A DNA stretch of 45,279 nt from Patescibacteria group bacterium (GCA_027858235.1 JAQIDC010000031.1:1-45279), one strand, 5' to 3'; numbered from the stretch's first letter, positions 1-7,505 are shown. The notes: generated by a model not told the origin, from the sequence alone. Program-made: numbers and translations.

Positions 1-914
1 AATATTATCTTCTCTTTAATAATGTAGGCCTGTTTTAAAACTGGATATCTCTCATACTTTTTAAATATCAACTCCAATCTACTTAATTCGTATTCATTTA
101 AACTATCTTTGTTGACCCAAAGTATTTTTTTCATATTCATTTTACTACCCACGCCTTCATCCTGAACTATGCTTCTAATTTCATCCAATGCTCTGCGAGC
201 TAGAACCTCAACATGAAATCTATCTGCAGTGTGCATTACATCTGAAAAACACTTGTTAATCACGGGTACAAAACTGGAACGTAGATCAGTACACACTTCA
301 TCAATTTTAGCCCTGTATTTATTGGGTATTGAGTTAATGAACTCTATCAAGTCTCTCTGGCTATCTCCCTTTAATATAGCTAACAATTTTTTGTTTGATA
401 GGTCAGTGATAGTAATGATCATCCTTTTGCCTCTAAAACTATGTTCATCAATTCCAAGTTTGGTCACATTTACCTTAGCCCAATCTATTTTAATATCACC
501 ATTCATCTCGAGCAGATATCTAACTAAAGTAGCTGGAGATATATTAAATTTTTGACCAATATAGCTGAAACTATTTCTAGTTAACCAATCCAACAATTGC
601 AATCTAAAATTTGGCGTTGTGCGACGTCTATCAACTCCGACGAATGGCTCTGTGAATACCAGACTACAATGTTTGCATTTTAATCTCCTGACCTGCAAAC
701 ATAGAATAACTACCCGATGGTCCAAGATGCTATGTTTAATTTTTCTATGACTTATTTGATGTACTTTTTTAGTTGTAAAAGAACAGCTAGGACATTTAAC
801 AAACTTGCCTGGGCCTCGAGCATGTATAATTATCTGTTTTTCTTCATCATTAAAATCTATTTTCCCAAGCAATAGTCCTTGTAAATTAAACAATTTATTG
901 GTATATTTTTTCAT
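1..914 (-). CDS. ISL3-family transposase, 3' part beyond window edge
   Basis: Open minus-strand frame from ATG at 914 to the left edge (304 codons, no stop). It would catalyse cut-and-paste movement of its own insertion sequence. The N-terminus has a zinc-finger-like region (CPSC, then CKHC about 40 residues later), followed by a helix-turn-helix region near residues 95-120. The catalytic core then has the ISL3 signature: LGIDEHSFRGKRM (first Asp), VCTDLRSSF (second Asp) and ADRFHV. The final catalytic Glu would lie beyond the edge. No frameshift or internal stop is seen, so the visible part looks intact. It has no visible SD. The family call rests on the order of these motifs; no database comparison was made. 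Confidence 0.85.
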   Translation of the reverse strand, partial: MKKYTNKLFNLQGLLLGKIDFNDEEKQIIIHARGPGKFVKCPSCSFTTKKVHQISHRKIKHSILDHRVVILCLQVRRLKCKHCSLVFTEPFVGVDRRRTTPNFRLQLLDWLTRNSFSYIGQKFNISPATLVRYLLEMNGDIKIDWAKVNVTKLGIDEHSFRGKRMIITITDLSNKKLLAILKGDSQRDLIEFINSIPNKYRAKIDEVCTDLRSSFVPVINKCFSDVMHTADRFHVEVLARRALDEIRSIVQDEGVGSKMNMKKILWVNKDSLNEYELSRLELIFKKYERYPVLKQAYIIKEKII

Positions 915-1015
915 AGAAGTAGTGGTTAATTTTAGTTATAGTTGTAAAACTAGTTTTCATAGCTAATCTTACCACTACTTTTTAGTTTTCCACCACAGTT
1001 AATATTGTACAGCCC
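915..1015. mobile_element. Probable right end of the ISL3-type element
   Basis: This non-coding stretch lies upstream of the transposase start. It holds a perfect 10-bp inverted repeat (917-926 and 971-980, AAGTAGTGGT and its complement) that could form a hairpin over the transposase promoter region. A candidate terminal repeat begins GGGCTGTACA when read leftwards from about 1015. The outer boundary cannot be fixed because the other end of the element is outside the window. Confidence 0.4.
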
Positions 1016-1096
1016 AAAAAACTTGCTAAATATGATTTTTTATTCTATCCTCAATTTAAACCCAATAAAAAACATACAAATAAAAGGAGAATACTA

Positions 1097-1399
1097 ATGC
1101 AAGAGGTATGGTCAGAAAAAACAAAAATAACATTTGGATCTTTCAAACTATCCATGATAGACACGCTTCCTAGCAAGGATTGGAATGCTACGATTAAAAA
1201 AACCGAGAAGACTCTTTTAGAATTAGAAAAGAATGTAGCCGAAAATAAAAACGATTTTGAAAATAATTTAATAAATAGCTTAATGAGCAAAATTAAAGAA
1301 TTCCTTAATCTTTGCTCATACAGAAGCAGCGGCCAAATGAGAGACTGCGAACATCTGTTTACTAAGATTGATAACTTTTTCCTTGACCATATAATCTGA
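1097..1399 (+). CDS. Small hypothetical protein
   Basis: A 100-residue protein that I do not recognise. It appears soluble and mainly helical, with a charged central stretch rich in Lys and Glu (about residues 35-60) and three cysteines near the C-terminus. The start is well supported: AAAAGGAGAA lies five bases before the ATG. A rho-independent terminator follows about 20 bases after the stop, so this is a self-contained transcription unit between the insertion sequence and rpmA. The same leader layout occurs at other mini-genes in this window. The opposite strand is also open over this region, but it lacks a leader of this kind and is rejected. Confidence 0.7.
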   Translation: MQEVWSEKTKITFGSFKLSMIDTLPSKDWNATIKKTEKTLLELEKNVAENKNDFENNLINSLMSKIKEFLNLCSYRSSGQMRDCEHLFTKIDNFFLDHII

Positions 1400-1420
1400 T
1401 TTATTTCTAAATCAAGCATT

Positions 1421-1451
1421 CGTCCAACTATTTACTGTTGGGCGTTTTTTT
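1421..1451 (+). terminator. Rho-independent terminator
   Basis: An 8-bp stem (CGTCCAAC at 1421-1428 with GTTGGGCG at 1437-1444, one G-U pair) is followed by seven T residues. It lies just downstream of the 100-residue hypothetical gene. Confidence 0.8.
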
Positions 1452-1523
1452 CTATTGACCAATATCAACTTTTCTGCTAATATTTAAACATAAATTTAAA
1501 AATAATTTAGATATCTATAATAA

Positions 1524-1550
1524 TTGCTTATTTTAGCTAAATATTATAGT
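1524..1550 (+). promoter_or_regulatory. Candidate rpmA promoter
   Basis: TTGCTT at 1524-1529 and TATAGT at 1545-1550 are 15 bases apart, slightly short. Initiation about seven bases downstream of the -10 would leave only a few untranslated bases before the rpmA ATG at 1564. That fits the absence of an SD there. Confidence 0.35.
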
Positions 1551-1563
1551 TTTTTATTGCTAT

Positions 1564-1845
1564 ATGGCTCATAAACTATCCGGTGGTTCAAGTAGAAACG
1601 GCCGAAAAACAGCTGGAAGACGTTTAGGCGTTAAATTGTTTGCTGGTGAAACTGCAAAGAGTGGTTCAATTATCATTAGACAAAGAGGTACTAAATTTCA
1701 TCCTGGTAAAAATGTAATGATTGGAAAAGATCATACTCTATTTTCTGTAGTAGAAGGTGTTGTTCAGTTTACAAAAAAGAAGATGAGAAAGTACAACAAT
1801 CAACTGAAAGAAACTACTTTTGTAAATGTCGTTACTCAAGAATAA
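1564..1845 (+). CDS. rpmA: Ribosomal protein bL27
   Basis: A 93-residue large-subunit ribosomal protein whose N-terminal tail reaches the peptidyl transferase centre. Family signatures are [14 protein letters not shown] at the N-terminus and [25 protein letters not shown] in two adjoining blocks (about residues 37-62). There is no cleavable N-terminal extension of the Firmicutes type. The usual partner rplU is not next to it, so the gene stands alone here. No SD is visible; the ATG sits just after a possible -10 element. A perfect palindromic terminator follows the stop. Confidence 0.97.
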   Translation: MAHKLSGGSSRNGRKTAGRRLGVKLFAGETAKSGSIIIRQRGTKFHPGKNVMIGKDHTLFSVVEGVVQFTKKKMRKYNNQLKETTFVNVVTQE

Positions 1846-1861
1846 TCTTTTTCTATAAAAG

Positions 1862-1889
1862 AAAACGCGATTCAATTGAATCGCGTTTT
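1862..1889. terminator. Bidirectional terminator between rpmA and the facing gene
   Basis: A perfect 28-bp palindrome (two 14-bp arms centred between 1875 and 1876, core CGCGATTCAATTGAATCGCG) starts with A and ends with T runs. It can serve rpmA on the plus strand and the convergent 65-residue gene on the minus strand. Confidence 0.85.
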
Positions 1890-1893
1890 TTGT

Positions 1894-2091
1894 TTAACAT
1901 AGAACTATTTTTTTTCCAGCTTCTGCTGTTTTTATGAGTCGTTCTCTTCTTTTTTCAAAAAATGCAGGGAACTCTGTCTCAAGTTCTTTCTTGCAGATTT
2001 CTATTCTTTTTTCCCAGTCAGCCAAAATTTCTGGGCTAACTTTTTTAAAGCTATCTAAATAATTTAAAGAATTGTTTCTACTTAGCAACAT
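1894..2091 (-). CDS. Small hypothetical protein
   Basis: A 65-residue, charged, probably helical protein of unknown function. It includes the stretch DWEKRIEICKKELETEFPAF and ends with a cysteine. The start is backed by AAAAGGAGAA five bases before the ATG, almost identical to the leader of the mini-gene at 1097. It is convergent with rpmA and shares the palindromic terminator. No known domain is recognised. Confidence 0.65.
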   Translation of the reverse strand: MLLSRNNSLNYLDSFKKVSPEILADWEKRIEICKKELETEFPAFFEKRRERLIKTAEAGKKIVLC

Positions 2092-2156
2092 TGAGGTTCT
2101 CCTTTTAAGGGTCGAAAGATTTGGAATATCAGGCTGATTATATTTTTTCCCTGTGA

Positions 2157-2378
2157 TTATTTACGGGTTTTTTTAAACTTATTTTTTATTTCTTGATAAT
2201 ATGAATCAACTGCTATTGCAACAATGAACCCTATGAATACAAGCAATATAAAAGCTCCGAAATAAATAAGCGTTTCTTCGCTGTAAACATCTCTGAACTC
2301 AGTCCAGCTGTTAAAATCAACCACACACCATGTTAGAGAACCTAATACCAGCAAAACATAAAAAAAATTTTCATACAT
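2157..2378 (-). CDS. Small two-helix membrane protein
   Basis: A 73-residue protein with two predicted membrane segments (about residues 5-21 and 37-57) and a basic C-terminal tail (KNKFKKTRK), which suggests a cytoplasmic C-terminus. The start is supported by AAAGGGG a few bases upstream of the ATG at 2378. It lies upstream of the 65-residue gene on the same strand. The function is unknown and the family is not recognised. Confidence 0.6.
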   Translation of the reverse strand: MYENFFYVLLVLGSLTWCVVDFNSWTEFRDVYSEETLIYFGAFILLVFIGFIVAIAVDSYYQEIKNKFKKTRK

Positions 2379-2453
2379 CCATCCCCTTTCATTGTTGATT
2401 TTATTTTATCAATGACCAAATTTATTGAATAATAACACCATTATACTAATTTG

Positions 2454-3665
2454 TCAAATACTCATGGTTTTTCGAAATCCTATTCTATCTCTTGCCACTC
2501 CATCCATATCAAACATTTGACCAGGGACTACTGTATATTCACCATATTTATCGTTAATTTTATCTAGGGCAAGGCTTAGATTTTTTTTTGAAAGATTATC
2601 TTCAAAAATATTCATTTGACTAGAGACGGGTGTTAATCTGGTGACAGAAACCGCCAAATTTTTTACTGGTAAAAAAATATTTTGGCAAACAAAAAAACTT
2701 TCTACATTGGAAAATATATCTTCTGTCCTAAACATTCTTTCTCTTGTTTTGAAGCTTTTGTGTATTGGCTTCCCATAAAAATATGTTATCCCGATACTTA
2801 TGCCTTCGGCTTCCATCCCGAGGTCACGCAATCTCCGTCCTGTTTTTTCACACAATTTATAAAAAACTTTTAATAAATATTCTCTATCTTTGTGCCCATC
2901 TTTCAGGGAATATGAATGACCAATAGATTTTGGTAGTTTTGAACCCTGGCTAACACTAGATATTTCAAGACCATTTAAATTCGCCCAGAGGTAATAGCCA
3001 TGTCGACCCATAGCTCTTCTTATTCTGTCTGGATTATAATTTTTTAATTCCAGTAAATTTTTTATTCCTAAAACTCTTAATTTCTCCTCAGTCTTTGTAT
3101 TTATTCCCCAAGCATCAGTAAGCTCTCTGTCTTTCAAAATACTATCTATATTGTTCCTATCTATAACTAATACAGATTTTTTTGGAGCAATATCCCCTGC
3201 AAATTTAGCTAAGAACTTTGTTGTTGATATCCCCACCGAAGAATGCATCCACTCGCCAACTTCATCTCGTATTCTTTCTTTAATAATAACTGCCAGAGTA
3301 CGTGCTTCTTCAATATTTTTTACCCAACCAGTCAAATCAAGAAAAGCTTCATCTATGCTATAGGGTTCCAAAGTGTCTGTATATTCACCCAAAATTTTAA
3401 ATATTTTCTCAGTTGTACTTCTATACTTTGCTGGTTCATTCTCCAGCAAAACAACGTTCGGATCAAGAATCCTAGCCTCCCGCACCTTACAACCAGTTTT
3501 TATCCCCTTGGCCTTAGCCTCCATTGAAGAAGCTATAATAGCCCCATTGTCAGAAAGATAAGCGCAAACCCCAAGAGACTTCCCGCGCAAAAAAGGATTC
3601 GCCTGTTGCTCAACAGAGGCAAAATAAGAGTTCATGTCTATATGGAGTATAATTCTATCCTTCAT
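2454..3665 (-). CDS. dinB: DNA polymerase IV (Y-family)
   Basis: An error-prone translesion DNA polymerase. The palm begins with LHIDMNSYFASVEQ (first catalytic Asp), the second acidic site is in EPYSIDEAFLDL, and SSVGISTTKFLAKFAGDIAP marks the conserved region before the helix-hairpin-helix at about residues 170-200. A little-finger domain follows. The frame extends 35 codons further upstream, but that extension is hydrophobic, unlike the family, and lies over the upstream gene. ATG at 3665 is therefore preferred (403 residues). That start overlaps the end of the DUF6504-like gene by 11 bases, which indicates translational coupling. Confidence 0.93.
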   Translation of the reverse strand: MKDRIILHIDMNSYFASVEQQANPFLRGKSLGVCAYLSDNGAIIASSMEAKAKGIKTGCKVREARILDPNVVLLENEPAKYRSTTEKIFKILGEYTDTLEPYSIDEAFLDLTGWVKNIEEARTLAVIIKERIRDEVGEWMHSSVGISTTKFLAKFAGDIAPKKSVLVIDRNNIDSILKDRELTDAWGINTKTEEKLRVLGIKNLLELKNYNPDRIRRAMGRHGYYLWANLNGLEISSVSQGSKLPKSIGHSYSLKDGHKDREYLLKVFYKLCEKTGRRLRDLGMEAEGISIGITYFYGKPIHKSFKTRERMFRTEDIFSNVESFFVCQNIFLPVKNLAVSVTRLTPVSSQMNIFEDNLSKKNLSLALDKINDKYGEYTVVPGQMFDMDGVARDRIGFRKTMSI

Positions 3666-3903
3666 AAAAAAGTTCTTCCAAAACCCATCCCATATCCCTG
3701 GTAAAAAATGCCAGACGGAAAAAATTGATATCATCTGACACAGAAAAATAATAAACTTTATCATTTCCATCTTTTTCCCTATGCACTAAATTAAGTTTTT
3801 CAACTTTGTAAGTTTTGGCTCGCCATTTAAAAAATGTTGGCATTACTTTTTCTCCACTGAATTTAACCAGGACTTCGATGGGTTCATTTATTTTTTCATG
3901 CAT
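3655..3903 (-). CDS. DUF6504-like protein linked to dinB
   Basis: An 82-residue protein starting with NEPIEVLVKF and followed by PTFFKWRAKTYKVEKL. This matches my recollection of DUF6504, a small family usually encoded beside DNA polymerase IV or similar lesion-bypass genes (EPIEV ... P..F.WR...Y.V). Its stop lies inside the start of dinB, so the two are probably co-translated. The biochemical role is not known; the context suggests an accessory factor for translesion synthesis. No SD is obvious. Confidence 0.7.
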   Translation of the reverse strand: MHEKINEPIEVLVKFSGEKVMPTFFKWRAKTYKVEKLNLVHREKDGNDKVYYFSVSDDINFFRLAFFTRDMGWVLEELFYEG

Positions 3904-3926
3904 AATTTTAAAATAATAAGAAAATT

Positions 3927-3932
3927 ATTATA
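3927..3932 (-). promoter_or_regulatory. Candidate -10 for the DUF6504-dinB pair
   Basis: TATAAT on the minus strand, 24 bases upstream of the ATG at 3903. No good -35 is seen at normal spacing; one arm of a long hairpin lies where it should be. I saw no convincing LexA box. Confidence 0.3.
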
Positions 3933-3933
3933 A

Positions 3934-4005
3934 TCCACTTTCAGTTCTTTTTGCGGCAAGCAAGGGTGAAAAGTCCCTCCTTGCCATGAAAAAACTGAAA
4001 GTGGA
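3934..4005. repeat. Long intergenic hairpin
   Basis: Perfect 13-bp outer arms (3934-3946 TCCACTTTCAGTT and 3993-4005) enclose a second imperfect stem: GGCAAG at 3955-3960 with CTTGCC at 3980-3985, then AGGG with CCCT. The 72-bp unit lies upstream of the dinB pair and downstream of glgC. It has the form of a palindromic repeat or small non-autonomous element. No T run follows it, so it is unlikely to be a simple terminator. Confidence 0.6.
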
Positions 4006-4103
4006 TAACTATATATAGTATACACGAACAAAAAGCGAAAGTCAAAGTATTAGCAAAAAGTGTCAAAACATGGTAATAAAAATTTAAATAACTCTCAAAC
4101 AAT

Positions 4104-4132
4104 AAAAAAAGAACGCAACATACTGCGTTCTT
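4104..4132 (-). terminator. glgC terminator
   Basis: A 9-bp stem (AAGAACGCA at 4109-4117 with TGCGTTCTT at 4124-4132) with a 6-base loop. On the minus strand it is followed by a T run (complement of 4104-4110). Confidence 0.85.
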
Positions 4133-4168
4133 ATTAAATTCAACATTTTGTTAAAAATATTTAAATAT

Positions 4169-5386
4169 TTACGGATGCCATCCTGTAGGAACAAGAGTTA
4201 TCCCATCTTCAACCCAAAAATCTCGTGCATTATCTTCTTCTTCAGAATAACCAATAGTTGTCCCGTCCGGGATGAATACATGTTTATCAATGATAGTATT
4301 CTTTATTTTGCAATCTCTACCAATTGATACACCCTGAAACAATATTGAATCATTTATGTAACTTTCTGTCTCAACGATAACTCCCGGACTTAAAACGGAA
4401 TGATAAATCAAGCACTCGTTGGTTATGCATCCGTTGCATATTATATTATTATAACTCCCTGCTTTAAGTCCTCCTTTTGCACCAGGGAAACCGCTCGAGA
4501 AAGACTTGATTGGCCAATGCTTATTGTAGAGGTCAATCTCGGGCATAATCATAGCCATATCAAGGCATGCATCATAATATGCCTTTAAAGTTCCGACGTC
4601 TTTCCAAAAGTTTTTGTCTTTACCTTTAATCTTATTGTCATCAAAATTATAAACAAAAACTTTAACTCCAGCATCTACCATATATGGGATTACATCTTTA
4701 CCAAAGTCGTGTTTTGAAGTTTCATCAAGACTATCGATTGCCAAGATTTCAGATAAACCTTCTATGTCAGCGATATAATTACCCATTGAAACTAAGCACA
4801 TTCCGGGCATACCAGGGATTTCCTTAACAAGATCAAGTGATTCTGGCTTTTCTGTAAAACCTGTTACACGAAAGTTTTCGTCAACTTCTACAACACCAAA
4901 TTGACCAACTGCACTTTCGCTAGTGTAAGGCATTGCTGAAATAGTAAAATCTGATTCTTTTTCTTCGTGATATTCGACCATCTGACTAACATCCATTGTA
5001 AAGATATGGTCTGAAGAAAATATTGCGGCCAATTTAAACTCGCCAGATTTAAACATAGTTATGTTTTGATTAACAGCATCAGCCGTACCTTCATACCACT
5101 TTTCTCCGTCTTTTTGCTGAGCAGGCACAGGTTCAATAAAATGACCTAAAAATCTGCTCATAACATAATTGTTTGTAATATGGCTAGCCACCGACTGAGA
5201 TCTAAATTGAGTTAAAACCCAAATATGATAGATTCCAGAATGCAGAAGATTCCACATTACAAAATCAATGATTCTTAGATTACCTGCGAATGGAACACCA
5301 GGCTTAGCTCGATGAGCCGTTAATGATCTTAATCGAGTTCCGTAGCCACCTGCCAGAACGATACCAAGAACTTCCTTCATATTCAT
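4169..5386 (-). CDS. glgC: Glucose-1-phosphate adenylyltransferase-like protein
   Basis: A 405-residue nucleotidyltransferase predicted to make ADP-glucose from ATP and glucose-1-phosphate, the first committed step of bacterial glycogen synthesis. The Rossmann core starts with GIVLAGGYGTRL (most relatives have GGRGTRL) and RAKPGVPFAGNLRIIDF. Further family blocks are WYEGTADAVNQN, FSSDHIFTMD, FTEKPE, KHDFGKDVIP and FWKDVGTL. A left-handed beta-helix follows (about residues 290-390). The first of two ATGs is chosen because AGGAGGT lies four bases before it. It has its own strong promoter and terminator, so it is monocistronic. No other glycogen gene is in the window, so the pathway is inferred from the family alone. 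Confidence 0.9.
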   Translation of the reverse strand: MNMKEVLGIVLAGGYGTRLRSLTAHRAKPGVPFAGNLRIIDFVMWNLLHSGIYHIWVLTQFRSQSVASHITNNYVMSRFLGHFIEPVPAQQKDGEKWYEGTADAVNQNITMFKSGEFKLAAIFSSDHIFTMDVSQMVEYHEEKESDFTISAMPYTSESAVGQFGVVEVDENFRVTGFTEKPESLDLVKEIPGMPGMCLVSMGNYIADIEGLSEILAIDSLDETSKHDFGKDVIPYMVDAGVKVFVYNFDDNKIKGKDKNFWKDVGTLKAYYDACLDMAMIMPEIDLYNKHWPIKSFSSGFPGAKGGLKAGSYNNIICNGCITNECLIYHSVLSPGVIVETESYINDSILFQGVSIGRDCKIKNTIIDKHVFIPDGTTIGYSEEEDNARDFWVEDGITLVPTGWHP

Positions 5387-5439
5387 AATTACCTCCTATG
5401 TTGATATGGTTAGTTTTAAAAAGATCAAAATGCTTGCAA

Positions 5440-5468
5440 ACTCTAACATCTTTATTTGCATTTGTCAA
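5440..5468 (-). promoter_or_regulatory. glgC promoter
   Basis: On the minus strand TTGACA (5468-5463), then 17 bases, then TAGAGT (5445-5440). Initiation near 5433 would give a leader of about 47 bases ending in the AGGAGGT ribosome-binding site. Confidence 0.7.
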
Positions 5469-5523
5469 AATATTCTTTACTTGTTCTAAAATGTAGAAAT
5501 AATTTTAACCATTTAAAATTATT

Positions 5524-5554
5524 AAAAAAAGCTGAATACAAAGATATTCAGCTT
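5524..5554 (-). terminator. Terminator of the 82-residue gene
   Basis: A 10-bp stem (AAGCTGAATA at 5529-5538 with TATTCAGCTT at 5545-5554). Read on the minus strand it is followed by T residues (complement of 5524-5530). It lies just after the stop of the gene ending at 5564. Confidence 0.85.
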
Positions 5555-5563
5555 TTAGATTTT

Positions 5564-5812
5564 CTAAATTTGCTCCTCTAAAAATTTAATTGTAAAAGGA
5601 ACATTACCTTTTGCAATTATCGCAATAGGCGGATAAAGATTTTGCATGGCTTTTTTAAAAGCATTAACAAGATCAATAGCCTCAGTTCTTTCGACACTGC
5701 AATTACGATAAATTTCCGCCAAGGTTAAAATGTGAGAATCTGGATTACTCTGAAGAAGATTAATTGCGACATCATGAGAGCTCAAAAATTCTTTTTTAAC
5801 AGCTGCGTCCAT
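5564..5812 (-). CDS. Small hypothetical protein
   Basis: An 82-residue protein that I do not recognise. It looks soluble and helical, with repeated Leu/Ile heptad-like spacing and a central NCSVERTEAIDLVNAFKKAM segment. AAAGGAGA lies five bases before the ATG, so the start is well supported. It has a candidate promoter, its own terminator, and lies between glgC and the pilin gene. The leader matches the other mini-genes in this window. Confidence 0.65.
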   Translation of the reverse strand: MDAAVKKEFLSSHDVAINLLQSNPDSHILTLAEIYRNCSVERTEAIDLVNAFKKAMQNLYPPIAIIAKGNVPFTIKFLEEQI

Positions 5813-5859
5813 TAGAATCTCCTTTCGGGAAGATTAATCAAGAGGAAAATCTTAAAAAA

Positions 5860-5887
5860 GATATATAATAACTCCGATGAATTACAA
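5860..5887 (-). promoter_or_regulatory. Candidate promoter of the 82-residue gene
   Basis: On the minus strand TTGTAA (5887-5882), 16 bases, then TATATC (5865-5860). The match to consensus is moderate and the position fits a leader of about 40 bases. Confidence 0.4.
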
Positions 5888-5978
5888 AAATTTATAAAAA
5901 TGAAATGATCGATAAAGCTTTTTTAAAAAAAATTTCTTACTGTTTTTAGATGGGCCAACTATATATATTGTTCTCTTG

Positions 5979-6278
5979 TCAAAGTGTTGAGCTAATTATT
6001 GCACCAGTTACGAATCTAGCAACAGAATAAGCGGACAAAATTATAATAAGGCCAATAATTGAATTTCTCAAAGTTTCTTTTGCCTTTAATATTTTTACTT
6101 CGTTCCCCCCAGAAGTCATCCAAAGAAAACCTCCATAAATAGTTAAGCACAAAAATATTATCCCAACAAAAGATAATACTATTCCGATTAAAGCTCCTAT
6201 TATTTCTGGGATTGATTTTGGATCTGGAAATCCAGCGGCCTTCGCCGTAATTTCTAAAAGTTCCATCATTGTATCCAT
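5979..6278 (-). CDS. T4SS-type pilin (TrbC/VirB2-like) membrane protein
   Basis: A 99-residue protein with two hydrophobic segments (about residues 26-50 and 73-95). Between them is the family-like turn TIYGGFLWMTSGGNEVKILKA. Small proteins with this pattern are common in Patescibacteria and are annotated as type IV secretion pilins. No clear cleavable signal peptide precedes the first helix. No secretion ATPase or other T4SS gene lies nearby, so a role in a pilus or channel is inferred from the family only. It is the last gene of the minus-strand run from the histidine kinase; its ATG is 10 bases after the NUDIX stop. Confidence 0.7.
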   Translation of the reverse strand: MDTMMELLEITAKAAGFPDPKSIPEIIGALIGIVLSFVGIIFLCLTIYGGFLWMTSGGNEVKILKAKETLRNSIIGLIIILSAYSVARFVTGAIISSTL

Positions 6279-6288
6279 GTGTTCTTGA

Positions 6289-6735
6289 CTATTTTTTAAA
6301 TAATTTTATCGCTTCCAATGATAATGCTACCACGTTTTCAGGTAAATCTGTTAATTTTTTGAGCTCCTCTTCTGGAAACCATCTAATATCACCACTTTCT
6401 CCATCTTCTGGTAGCAGCTCTGATGTCTTTGAGTTAGCGTAATAGATAAAATCAATATGTTGGTGAAATTTATTAATATTTTCAAGTAAAATATGTCTTG
6501 GTTTAGGAAGATCCAGGACATCCCCCATCTCCAATGGTTCTTCACCATTTAACAGCTCAACATCCAGGCCAGACTCTTCTTTTGCTTCGCGCAAAGCAGC
6601 CATATGTGGCAATTCATCTCTATCTATATGTCCCCCAACTGGCAACCAAAAACCAAGCTTCTTATGCATGTGTAAAAGAGCTTTATTGTTATGAACGACT
6701 ATTGTCGTAGCTGTAAAATGTCTAGTTACTTCCAT
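6289..6735 (-). CDS. NUDIX hydrolase
   Basis: A 148-residue hydrolase of a nucleoside diphosphate linked to another moiety; the substrate cannot be told from the sequence. The NUDIX box is complete at about residues 34-56: GGHIDRDELPHM, then AALREAKEESGL, with all catalytic Glu residues. The start ATG directly abuts the stop of the AbrB-like gene (TAAATG). That indicates coupled translation and suggests the small DNA-binding protein and this enzyme work or are regulated together. Confidence 0.88.
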   Translation of the reverse strand: MEVTRHFTATTIVVHNNKALLHMHKKLGFWLPVGGHIDRDELPHMAALREAKEESGLDVELLNGEEPLEMGDVLDLPKPRHILLENINKFHQHIDFIYYANSKTSELLPEDGESGDIRWFPEEELKKLTDLPENVVALSLEAIKLFKK

Positions 6736-6900
6736 TTATTTATTTCTCCAATCTCGAATTAATAATCTTCCTCTCCCCTGATCTTCAATTACTATTTTTT
6801 GTTTTTCTTTCCAGCCGTATTTTTGAATAATTTCTTTTGGAATATTCAAGGAATAACTATGGGTGGAGGCTCTTGTTAGCTTTCTAATAAATTGTAACAT
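6736..6900 (-). CDS. AbrB/MazE/SpoVT-like DNA-binding mini-protein
   Basis: A 54-residue swapped-hairpin-type protein (MLQFIRKLTRASTHSYSLNI, then PKEIIQKYGWKEKQKIVIED). The order of strand, PKEI helix and KxGW matches the AbrB/MazE fold of transition-state regulators and antitoxins. There is no toxin gene beside it; the next gene is a NUDIX hydrolase that starts at the base after its stop. A 35-bp CGTA-type repeat lies just upstream and is a natural candidate operator. It could be an antitoxin-like autoregulator or a structural DNA-binding protein. Confidence 0.75.
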   Translation of the reverse strand: MLQFIRKLTRASTHSYSLNIPKEIIQKYGWKEKQKIVIEDQGRGRLLIRDWRNK

Positions 6901-6907
6901 ATTCTTG

Positions 6908-6942
6908 ACGTACGTACGAACGTACTTACGTGCGTACGTACG
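6908..6942. repeat. CGTA tetranucleotide palindromic repeat
   Basis: A near-continuous run of CGTA/ACGT units with three interruptions. Both ends are the self-complementary decamer CGTACGTACG (6909-6918 and 6933-6942). It fills most of the 47-base gap between the NudB-like gene and the AbrB-like gene. It could be an operator for the AbrB-like protein, a transcript hairpin, or a length-variable tract. Confidence 0.75.
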
Positions 6943-6947
6943 ATTAA

Positions 6948-7502
6948 TTATTTTTTAGCTTCACTAATTTTATTATCCTTCTTCTCTGGTTTTATTGATG
7001 ACTTACCAAAACTTGAAGAAAAGCCCATTAAAACGGCAATAATCGCCTTATAAACACTAAGAAATACTCTTTTGAGAAAATTCTTTTTATTTAAAATAGA
7101 ATAAAGTTTTTTGAAAGAATCTTTATTACTCTCATATTTCAGCAAACTTAGAGCTTCTTTATATGAGCACCATTTTTGTTCAGAATGTTCATTAGAAATT
7201 ACTGCCTCTGTATTATCATCAACCTCAACTGCAAAAACATATTCTTTTATACGTCCATATTCTTCTGTATCAAACTCAAAATAATATACTTTTCTCAAAA
7301 ATTTAATATAGTCTTTTATTTTAGTCTCTTCAAAAAGTTCTCTCTTGGCTGCAACACTCAAATCCTCCCCCTCATTAACGCCCCCTGTAATAGCCTGCCA
7401 AAAACCACCTCGCTCAGGAACCCTTTTAAAAAGCAAAAATAGAGGTTCATTACGAACCATTTTATAAACAATTATTTGAACTTGAGCAACTCTTTTATTC
7501 AT
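6948..7502 (-). CDS. NudB-like NUDIX hydrolase with C-terminal extension
   Basis: A 184-residue protein. The stretch FWQAITGGVNEGEDLSVAAK with RELFEETKI gives a NUDIX box at about residues 39-61. The wording FWQ.(I/V)TG resembles dihydroneopterin triphosphate pyrophosphatase (NudB, folate pathway). The Gly near the end of the box is replaced by Lys (EETKI), which is unusual. Residues about 140-184 form a basic, partly hydrophobic tail ending in charged residues that is not part of a normal NUDIX domain. The gene follows the HIT gene by three bases. The NudB assignment is tentative. Confidence 0.8.
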   Translation of the reverse strand: MNKRVAQVQIIVYKMVRNEPLFLLFKRVPERGGFWQAITGGVNEGEDLSVAAKRELFEETKIKDYIKFLRKVYYFEFDTEEYGRIKEYVFAVEVDDNTEAVISNEHSEQKWCSYKEALSLLKYESNKDSFKKLYSILNKKNFLKRVFLSVYKAIIAVLMGFSSSFGKSSIKPEKKDNKISEAKK

Positions 7503-7505
7503 GCA

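Noticed and set aside
229-555. Plus-strand open frame over the left-edge transposase
   Set aside because: It is the shadow of the minus-strand ISL3-type gene, which has clear motifs; the plus frame has none and no ribosome-binding site.
2454-3770. Longer DinB with a 35-residue hydrophobic N-terminus
   Set aside because: The extension overlaps the DUF6504-like gene in another frame and does not fit the family; ATG at 3665 matches the known N-terminus.
4005-4040. CTATATATAG palindrome upstream of the dinB pair as a possible LexA box
   Set aside because: It is about 110 bases from the gene, AT-only, and does not match a known LexA consensus; a similar string also occurs upstream of the atp operon.
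6908-6942. CGTA tract as a CRISPR array
   Set aside because: No spacers between units and no cas genes; it is a simple tetranucleotide palindromic tract.
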